This document shows positions 1 to 5,379 of a stretch of 5,379 nucleotides of DNA, piece after piece. The position numbers were made by a program, and so were the translations under genes. This stretch comes from Solirubrobacteraceae bacterium (lineage in GTDB: Bacteria; Actinomycetota; Thermoleophilia; Solirubrobacterales; Solirubrobacteraceae). Below the pieces are notes generated by a model, which ran no database searches, was not told the DNA's origin, and saw only the letters and a list, made by a program, of their open reading frames with translations. Location of the stretch: NCBI GenBank assembly GCA_024710825.1, contig JANJUA010000136.1, positions 1-5,379 of the forward strand, given 5' to 3'. Positions within the stretch are counted from its first letter, which is position 1, and every line of letters starts with the position of its first letter.

Positions 1-2
1 TC

Positions 3-374
3 GAGGTCGTCGCGTCCGCGCGGATCTCCGACGACGACGGCGCGGTGTCGCTCTGGGACGTCACCGGCACCCCCGCCCCGGTCCCCGGCCAGATCCCGGA
101 CATCGGGGGCATCGGCGTCTGCACCTCCGTCCTGGGCGACGTCCTGTTCACCGGGAGCGCGTCGTTCGGCGACGGCTACCGCTGGAGCACCCCCGGCACG
201 ATCGACCCGTTCGTCAGCGCCTGCGGCACGTTCGGCGCCCCGGGAGCGGTGCTGCTGCGCGCCACGCCCGGCACGCGGACGTTCGAGCTGCGCTACTCGT
301 TCGGCGGCTGCGGCTGCGGTACGGGCACGGTCGAGTTCTCCGACCGGCAGCTGTGGATCAGCCCACGGCCCTGA
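3..374 (+). CDS. C-terminal part of a probable secreted beta-rich protein, function unknown (5' end outside window)
   Basis: The frame is open from the left edge to a TGA at 372-374, so only the last 123 residues are visible and the true start lies upstream. I do not recognise a family. The visible part is rich in Gly, Thr, Ser and small hydrophobic residues with few Lys, and it ends in an alternating pattern (RTFELRYSF, then [16 protein letters not shown]). That pattern resembles the final strands of extracellular beta-sandwich domains common in actinobacterial surface proteins. Four cysteines are present: one in GVCTSV, one in SACGTF and two in GGCGCG. They could form disulfides, which would fit export. 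A GTG at 45 is a possible internal start, but the codons before it read equally well as protein ([13 protein letters not shown]), so I treat the gene as truncated by the window. Its 3' end overlaps the convergent regulator gene by 17 bp. Coding is likely; function is open. Confidence 0.7.
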   Translation, partial: EVVASARISDDDGAVSLWDVTGTPAPVPGQIPDIGGIGVCTSVLGDVLFTGSASFGDGYRWSTPGTIDPFVSACGTFGAPGAVLLRATPGTRTFELRYSFGGCGCGTGTVEFSDRQLWISPRP

Positions 375-1011
375 GCGGCCGCACCTCGTAGACGCACGCC
401 GTCGAGCCGCTCACGATGTGGGCGACCCGGCGGACGTGCGCGTCGGGCAGGACCTCCTGCAGGAAGCCCAGCTCCGACGTGCACGCGTGCGCGTGACGGC
501 GAGCGACCGCGAGGATCGCGCAGTTGTGCTCGCTGATGCGGTAGCCGCCCGAGCCGTCGTCCAGCGGCTCCGCCTCGGCGAGGTAGCCGGCCTCGTCGAG
601 GATCGCCGCGAGCTCCCGCACGCGCCCGCCGAAGTCGAGGCCCTCCAAGCGCGTCCGCGCGTTCGCCACCCGGGCGGCGCGGCGGTGCTCGAACGCACGC
701 TCCAACAGGCCCGGGTCCTCGGCGCCGACGAAGGAGAGCAGCTCGCTCGTCAGCTCCTCGTAGGCCTTCGGGAAGTGCGCGTCGGCAGCCGGCGCGAGCC
801 GGTACAGCCGCCGCGGGCGCCCGCGCCGCCCGCGCTCGTCGCGGTGCTCCACCAGGCCGGACTCCGCCAGCGGCCCGAGGTGCTGGCGCGCGGCGCTGGC
901 GGTGATCCCCAGCCCGTCCGCGAGCTGGTCGGCGCGCGCCTCGCCGCACCTGCGCAGCGCCTCCAACAGCGCCCGTCGCGCCGGCGGCAGCTCGGTCGTG
1001 ACCTGGTCCAT
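358..1011 (-). CDS. SufR-like winged-helix transcriptional regulator with C-terminal cysteines (putative Fe-S sensor)
   Basis: This 217-residue protein is a probable DNA-binding regulator of the neighbouring sodA. Residues about 8-75 form an ArsR/DeoR-like winged helix: [22 protein letters not shown] supplies the helix-turn-helix in two parts around GIT, and a basic wing follows ([16 protein letters not shown]). The C-terminal half carries Cys164 (SEHNCAI), Cys177 (HACTSE) and Cys206 (TACVYEV), i.e. C-X12-C-X28-C. As I recall, cyanobacterial SufR, a [4Fe-4S]-binding repressor, has C-X12-C-X13-C-X14-C; the outer spacings match exactly and the third position is Ala191 here. The framing residues (E-L before the loop, H-I-x-x-G before the last Cys) also fit that family. 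I chose the ATG at 1011. A GTG at 1050 would add 13 residues, but these would be encoded by the inverted repeat in the promoter region and precede the conserved domain. No strong ribosome site is visible. The gene is divergent from sodA, 57 bp away. Cluster binding is inferred from the cysteines. Confidence 0.85.
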   Translation of the reverse strand: MDQVTTELPPARRALLEALRRCGEARADQLADGLGITASAARQHLGPLAESGLVEHRDERGRRGRPRRLYRLAPAADAHFPKAYEELTSELLSFVGAEDPGLLERAFEHRRAARVANARTRLEGLDFGGRVRELAAILDEAGYLAEAEPLDDGSGGYRISEHNCAILAVARRHAHACTSELGFLQEVLPDAHVRRVAHIVSGSTACVYEVRPLRAVG

Positions 1012-1025
1012 GCCGCCAGGATATT

Positions 1026-1041
1026 GCAAGTGGTAGCTTGC
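1026..1041. promoter_or_regulatory. Candidate operator: inverted repeat GCAAG-N6-CTTGC in the regulator/sodA divergent promoter region
   Basis: A perfect inverted repeat with 5-bp arms (1026-1030 and 1037-1041) and a 6-bp spacer lies in the 57-bp gap between the regulator start (1011) and the sodA start (1069). The surrounding stretch, about 1021-1058, is clearly more AT-rich than its neighbours, as expected for a shared promoter. From memory, cyanobacterial SufR operators have a CAAC-N6-GTTG layout, so the arm and spacer geometry here is similar although the bases differ. I could not assign convincing -35 and -10 boxes for either gene. Operator function is an inference. Confidence 0.5.
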
Positions 1042-1056
1042 TTTATCCACCTACAA

Positions 1057-1063
1057 AAGGGAG
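1057..1063 (+). promoter_or_regulatory. Ribosome binding site of sodA (AAGGGAG)
   Basis: AAGGGAG ends 5 bases before the ATG at 1069. It is the clearest Shine-Dalgarno sequence in the window and fixes the sodA start, against the much longer open frame that continues upstream to 418. Confidence 0.8.
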
Positions 1064-1068
1064 ACGAG

Positions 1069-1674
<606 letters not shown>

Positions 1675-1680
1675 GGGCCG

Positions 1681-2955
1681 CTAGGAGGCGCGCCGGGCGA
1701 ACGCCCCGGCGCGCCGCGCCAGCGCGATCGTCGCTGCGAGCGCGGCCAGGGCCACCACCGCGGCGACGGTGCGCAGGGGGTCGTCGGAGAGCACCGTCGC
1801 GAAGGCGACGAGCAGCACTACGGACAGCGCGACGCCCGACCACGCGACGGCCCGTGAGCCGATCCCCCTCGCCCGGGCCGCGTGCGCCAGCAGGAGCGGC
1901 AGCGCGATCGCCAGCAGCACGTTCGTCGCCACGCCCGCCACGCCGAAGATCGCCGAGAACGTGACGGCGTCGGCGGCCAGCAGCGCCTCGCCGACCACGC
2001 ACACCGCCAGCGGCGCCAGCACCGGCACCAGGCGCCGCTCGCCGGGCAGGCGCTCGGCGACGAGGTTCATCACCGCCACCGACGTCCGCTCCATCCCGAG
2101 GCCGAGCAGCATGAGCGTCAGCGCGGTGCCGAGCACGACGGTCGCCGCGCCGGTCTCGTCCGCGAGCGGTCCCAGCACGGTGCCGACCTCGCCGCGCAGC
2201 GCCTCCGGCGACAGGGCCGCGGAGCAGGCGAGCAGCCAGCCCGCGGCGATCGCCGTCACGAGCACCGTCCCGATGGCGCTGCCGCGCACCAGCGCGCGCC
2301 CGTCCGGCGCCTTCGGCAGCACCTCGCGGGCGATGCCGACGACGTAGACGTTGGCGATGTAGAGCATCACCACGAGCCCGAGGACGTCACCCACCCCGGC
2401 GCCGGTGACCCGCTCGGGCGCGCCGCCCCCGCCCCCGTGGACGACCGCGATCGCCGCGATCGCGACGAGCAACGGCAGGCAGGCCAGCCCGAGGCTCGCG
2501 CCGAGCGCCGACGGGATGCGCAACCCGCCGCGCGCCAGCAGCACCGCGACGGCCGCGAACGCCACGGCGCCCCACAGCACCCGCGGCGCGCCGGTGAGCG
2601 CCGCGAGGGTGACCGACAGGCCCACGTAGGAGGCGAGCACGGACATGCTCGTGCGCAGCCCGGCCAGCGCGTCCGGGATCGCCGCCGCGCGCCGGCCGAG
2701 CCAGCGCTCGACGACCATGCCGAAGAAGCCGCCCCGGCGCCGGAACTCCTCGTCGCGCGCGAGCGCCGCGGCCTCCGCCGCGGAGGCCAGGGTCATCACC
2801 ACGCCGACGCCCACGACGATCCCGACCGCCGGCAGCGTCCCGATCGCCGCCGCGGCGATCGGCAGGCCGAGCAGCGCCTGCGGCAGGACGAGCCCCACGA
2901 AGAGGGCCACGACTCGCGGCAGCGGCGCCAGCCGCTCGAACGCCCGCACCAGCAT
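1681..2955 (-). CDS. Polytopic membrane protein, probable APC-superfamily amino acid permease
   Basis: This 424-residue protein is almost wholly hydrophobic. I count about 11-12 membrane segments, near residues 14-39, 42-65, 100-121, 125-142, 151-173, 188-208, 223-246, 269-287, 307-327, 331-357, 370-389 and 394-413. The start of the first helix (LPQALLGLPIAAAAIG) has the unwound-helix feel of amino acid transporters with a LeuT-type fold, in which a Gly/Pro-containing GxLxLPxA-like stretch binds substrate. FGVAGVATNVLLAIALP near 337-353 is also reminiscent of late helices in amino acid and auxin permeases. The match is by pattern only and the family is distant. The gene lies 24 bp behind the aldo/keto reductase stop and is probably the last of a three-gene operon with asparaginase, so an Asn, Asp or related substrate is a reasonable guess. 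The ATG at 2955 has no clear ribosome site; translation may depend on coupling. It could instead be an uncharacterised transporter of other small solutes. Confidence 0.7.
   Translation of the reverse strand: MLVRAFERLAPLPRVVALFVGLVLPQALLGLPIAAAAIGTLPAVGIVVGVGVVMTLASAAEAAALARDEEFRRRGGFFGMVVERWLGRRAAAIPDALAGLRTSMSVLASYVGLSVTLAALTGAPRVLWGAVAFAAVAVLLARGGLRIPSALGASLGLACLPLLVAIAAIAVVHGGGGGAPERVTGAGVGDVLGLVVMLYIANVYVVGIAREVLPKAPDGRALVRGSAIGTVLVTAIAAGWLLACSAALSPEALRGEVGTVLGPLADETGAATVVLGTALTLMLLGLGMERTSVAVMNLVAERLPGERRLVPVLAPLAVCVVGEALLAADAVTFSAIFGVAGVATNVLLAIALPLLLAHAARARGIGSRAVAWSGVALSVVLLVAFATVLSDDPLRTVAAVVALAALAATIALARRAGAFARRAS
1687..1715. terminator. GC-only hairpin between convergent sodA and permease genes, possible bidirectional terminator
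   Basis: Perfect 11-bp arms, GGCGCGCCGGG at 1687-1697 and its complement at 1705-1715, enclose a 7-base loop (CGAACGC). The hairpin starts 12 bases after the sodA stop and lies within the last codons of the permease gene on the other strand. There is no T tract on either side, so it is not a classical intrinsic terminator. U-less hairpins are reported as terminators in GC-rich actinobacteria, and the position suits an end for the sodA transcript. The arms also encode the Ala/Arg-rich permease tail (ARRAGAFARRAS), so part of the symmetry may be a coding effect. Confidence 0.45.
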
Positions 2956-2979
2956 GCGGGTTCAACGCTAACGGGGATG

Positions 2980-3999
<1,020 letters not shown>

Positions 4000-4019
4000 G
4001 GTCGACGGCTTACCCGCTT

Positions 4020-5012
4020 TCAGCCGTCGTCCTGGCGGAACGCCCAGCGGGTCTCCTCGATCGAGAGCCCCGAGGCGACGCACGCCAGCAGCTTCATGCG
4101 GATCGCCTGCGGCGACAGGAACCCGGCGGGGATGATCCCCGTCTTGCGCAGGTCGCGCTCGGAGCCGGCGTAGCCGTAGGTGCCCGCCAGCACCACGCCG
4201 CGCTCCGGGCGGCAGTACGCCACGACCGGGATCCGCTCCGCCGCGTCCGCCCACAGCTCCAACACGGCCGGCGCCAGGTGCCCGGCGCCGAGCGTGCCGA
4301 TGACCATGCCGTCGGGCTCGCACCCCAGCGCCGCTCGCGCGAGCGTGCCGTCGTCGCCCGCGCCGCTGCCGACGACGAGCACGCGCCGCTCGAGGTCCGG
4401 CGGGTCCAGCGGCGGGTTGCGCGGCATGCGCGACCAGATCGTCGGGTGACCCTCGGTGACGCGCCCCAACGGGCCGGTCTGCGGCGACGAGAACGCGGTC
4501 AGCGACGTGGTGTCGGTCTTGCGCGCGCACCGCGCGTGATGGATCTCGCCGCCGAAGACGACGAGCACGCCCATGCCGGCCGCCTCGTGCGACGCGGCGA
4601 CCGAGACGGCGTCCATGAGGTTCGCCGGCCCGTCGGCGCCCGCCGCGGTGGCGGGCCGGATCGCGCCGGTGAAGACGATCGGCGCCTGCGCGTCGTGGAG
4701 GACGTCGCAGAGCATCGCGGTGTCCTCGAGCGTGTCGGTGCCGTGGGTGACGACGACTCCGATCCCCCGACGAGCGGCGTCGCGCGCCTCGCGGCAGATG
4801 AGGAGCTGGTCGGCGAGCGTCAGGTGCGCGCTGGGCAGGTTGACGATCTGGCGCGCCTCGAGGCCGTCGCGCGCTCCGAGCCCCGGGATCGCGGCGACGA
4901 GCGCCTCGGCGTCCAGCGCGGGCCGCGCCGAGTCGCCGGCCATGGCGATCGTGCCGCCGGCGCCCAGGATGCGGACCCGACGGGCGGGGAGGGTGTCGTC
5001 GGAGGGCGTCAC
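4020..5012 (-). CDS. L-asparaginase (cytoplasmic, AnsA/AnsB family)
   Basis: This 330-residue enzyme hydrolyses L-asparagine to aspartate and ammonia. It has the usual length of the bacterial asparaginase/glutaminase family and no signal peptide, so it should be cytoplasmic. Key motifs are GAGGTIAM (17-24) with nucleophile Thr21, NLPSAHLT with substrate-binding Ser61, VVTHGTDTLEDTA (87-99) with the second catalytic Thr92 and Asp93, and ARKTDTTSLTAFSSPQTGPLG, in which Lys165 completes the Thr-Asp-Lys triad. The mobile loop after GGTIA (MAGDSARPALDAEAL) contains no Tyr, whereas E. coli AnsB uses Tyr25 there. That may alter kinetics or specificity, and some family members act on other amides. 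GTG at 5012 is the only sensible start: an in-frame TAG sits at 5025-5027, and the next Met lies after the catalytic Thr. No ribosome site is visible, so leaderless or near-leaderless initiation is possible. It is the first gene of the probable operon, and a perfect 18-bp palindrome covers its start codon. Confidence 0.92.
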   Translation of the reverse strand: MTPSDDTLPARRVRILGAGGTIAMAGDSARPALDAEALVAAIPGLGARDGLEARQIVNLPSAHLTLADQLLICREARDAARRGIGVVVTHGTDTLEDTAMLCDVLHDAQAPIVFTGAIRPATAAGADGPANLMDAVSVAASHEAAGMGVLVVFGGEIHHARCARKTDTTSLTAFSSPQTGPLGRVTEGHPTIWSRMPRNPPLDPPDLERRVLVVGSGAGDDGTLARAALGCEPDGMVIGTLGAGHLAPAVLELWADAAERIPVVAYCRPERGVVLAGTYGYAGSERDLRKTGIIPAGFLSPQAIRMKLLACVASGLSIEETRWAFRQDDG

Positions 5013-5024
5013 GGCACCGTGACG
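5007..5024. promoter_or_regulatory. Perfect 8-2-8 palindrome over the asparaginase start codon, candidate operator
   Basis: CGTCACGG (5007-5014), the spacer CA and CCGTGACG (5017-5024) form a perfect 18-bp inverted repeat. It spans the GTG start (5010-5012) and the first codons of the asparaginase. Such a short spacer suits binding by a dimeric regulator better than an RNA hairpin, although a stem with a 4-base loop could also mask the start codon. Only the arms in 5007-5012 are constrained by coding; the rest lies upstream of the gene. The regulatory role is inferred. Confidence 0.45.
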
Positions 5025-5315
5025 CTACCGGCCCCGGGAGATGGCCGCTCCCGGAAGCAAGGTCGCGCCCCGCGGGGAGACCGGGCTGGCTCTACGCCGC
5101 CCTTTGGCTCGTGGCCGACACGAAGGACCGGACGCTCGAGGAGATCGATGCGGACCCGGTGGGCGCCGCCCCCCCCCAGGCTCGATCGGCGGGGGCGGCG
5201 CGGCGCAGCCCAAGCGCGCGAGCGTTCGCCGCAGCTCCATCGGGTTGCACCAGCCGTAATTGCGCGTCCCCGTCACCCTGTTGCCCAGCACCGTGGTAGC
5301 CACGATGCGCACCAT
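5025..5315 (-). CDS. Small ORF of unknown function, probably a fragment
   Basis: A 96-residue frame starts at an ATG directly behind a TAA stop. I do not recognise it. Its first 37 residues (beginning MVRIVATTVLGNRVTG, then TRNYGWCNPMELRRTLARLGC) look protein-like, and their codons end in G or C in about 34 of 37 cases. After that the reading becomes Pro/Arg/Gly-rich and runs antisense to the transporter-like remnant, which suggests that the real coding part stops or shifts frame near 5165-5200, where nine C lie in a row. No ribosome site is evident. It may be the beginning of a broken gene, or a chance frame. Confidence 0.25.
   Translation of the reverse strand: MVRIVATTVLGNRVTGTRNYGWCNPMELRRTLARLGCAAPPPPIEPGGGRRPPGPHRSPRASGPSCRPRAKGRRRASPVSPRGATLLPGAAISRGR
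5081..5161 (+). pseudogene. Remnant of an MFS sugar-type transporter C-terminus
   Basis: Read in frame, this segment gives PGWLYAALWLVADTK followed by DRTLEEIDADPVG. It resembles the end of sugar-porter MFS proteins, in which a last helix beginning WLYAAL is followed by a PETKGRSLEEI-like cytoplasmic tail. Here the two parts are joined too closely: about ten residues of the last helix appear to be missing and PETKG reads ADTKD. Sequence before 5081 shows no transporter helices in any plus frame, so at most 27 codons survive. Third positions are strongly G/C (25 of 27 by my count), which suggests former coding. The open frame then continues through low-complexity sequence to a stop at 5297-5299. 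A chance resemblance is possible given the short length. Confidence 0.4.
5163..5201. repeat. 11-bp GC inverted repeat containing a nine-C run
   Basis: GCGCCGCCCCC at 5163-5173 pairs perfectly with 5191-5201, with a 17-base loop. A homopolymer of nine C covers 5169-5177, partly in the left arm. It follows directly on the transporter-like remnant and may be its old transcription terminator, though no T tract follows. The homopolymer is also a likely place for slippage or for a sequencing error. Confidence 0.45.
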
Positions 5316-5379
5316 TTATCGGCCCATATGCGGCCGCATCAAGCTCACCGGCAACGTAAGCCGGTACCCCCAGAGGGTC
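5305..5379 (+). CDS. Possible start of a CDS running off the right edge
   Basis: An ATG at 5305 opens a 25-codon frame to the end of the window (MRTIYRPICGRIKLTG, then NVSRYPQRV). Most codons end in G or C (about 20 of 24). There is no convincing ribosome site, and the frame overlaps the first 11 bases of the facing minus-strand ORF. No family is recognisable from so little. It is listed because it would be lost otherwise; it may be chance. Confidence 0.15.
   Translation, partial: MRTIYRPICGRIKLTGNVSRYPQRV
5347..5365. repeat. Small hairpin near the right edge
   Basis: ACCGGC (5347-5352) and GCCGGT (5360-5365) form a perfect 6-bp stem around the 7-base loop AACGTAA. A 12-bp palindrome, ATGCGGCCGCAT, lies just before it at 5328-5339. 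The window ends too soon to tell whether these belong to a larger RNA structure, a recombination site or a coding region. Confidence 0.3.

Larger units (their letters stand above)
5013..5379. other. 367-bp gene-poor right end, probable decayed or rearranged junction
   Basis: No intact conserved gene is visible here. From left to right it contains the upstream region of the asparaginase operon, a short plus-strand remnant resembling a sugar transporter tail (5081-5161), a run of nine C (5169-5177) inside an 11-bp inverted repeat, a minus-strand ORF with gene-like codon use from 5315 to about 5200, and a terminal stretch with small palindromes. A promoter for the minus-strand operon should lie here, but I could not identify one. 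Confidence 0.5.

Noticed and set aside
418..1068. Upstream in-frame extension of sodA back to 418
   Set aside because: It is antisense to the regulator and low in protein character, and sodA has a strong ribosome site and the family N-terminus at 1069.
2840..2862. Perfect 11-bp inverted repeat with a 1-base centre inside the permease gene
   Set aside because: It encodes the PIAAAAIG stretch. Runs of GCC/GCG alanine codons flanked by GATCGG-like codons give the symmetry, so a coding effect explains it.
4000..4530. 177-residue N-terminal extension of the aldo/keto reductase
   Set aside because: It reads through the asparaginase gene in another frame and is Arg/Gly-rich, and the reductase already has a complete N-terminus from 3999.
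5325..5368. CATATG, GCGGCCGC and GGTACC within 44 bases, resembling a cloning polylinker
   Set aside because: All are GC-rich or palindromic sequences likely to occur by chance in this genome, and the bases between them match no vector that I recognise. An assembly artefact is not excluded.

Overview
This 5.4-kb window is very GC-rich and shows strong G/C preference at third codon positions. It looks like an actinobacterial chromosome. The combination of Ala/Arg-rich proteins, a secreted beta-rich protein with an actinobacterial-style C-terminus and an AKR14-type reductase would fit a deep-branching lineage such as Thermoleophilia (Solirubrobacter/Conexibacter-like). That placement is an inference from style, not from a marker gene.

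Left part (1-1674). A secreted-type protein of unknown function enters from the left edge and ends at 374. Its last bases overlap the 3' end of a convergent regulator gene (358-1011, minus). The regulator has a winged helix-turn-helix and a C-terminal cysteine pattern like that of the iron-sulfur sensor SufR. It is divergent from sodA (1069-1674, plus), a manganese-type superoxide dismutase with all its metal ligands. The 57-bp gap between the two start codons is the most AT-rich stretch noticed here. It carries a perfect inverted repeat (GCAAG-N6-CTTGC) that is a natural candidate operator. The simplest reading is a redox or Fe-S-responsive switch controlling superoxide defence.

Middle and right part (1681-5012, minus strand). 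Three genes lie head to tail with gaps of 20 and 24 bp and probably form an operon. In transcription order they are a cytoplasmic L-asparaginase, an aldo/keto reductase of the E. coli YghZ/Gpr (AKR14) type, and a polytopic membrane protein resembling amino acid permeases. The asparaginase and permease suggest amino-acid uptake and deamidation; the reductase may detoxify reactive carbonyls. The operon converges on sodA with only 6 bp between the stop codons, and an 11-bp GC-only hairpin lies just inside the permease 3' end. A perfect 18-bp palindrome (8-2-8) covers the start codon of the asparaginase.

Right end (5013-5379). No intact gene is convincing here. The stretch holds a short plus-strand remnant resembling the C-terminus of a sugar-type MFS transporter, a nine-C run, an 11-bp GC inverted repeat and a facing minus-strand ORF of unknown identity. 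The last ~50 bases carry a palindrome and a small hairpin, and a short open frame runs off the edge. It looks like a decayed or rearranged junction.
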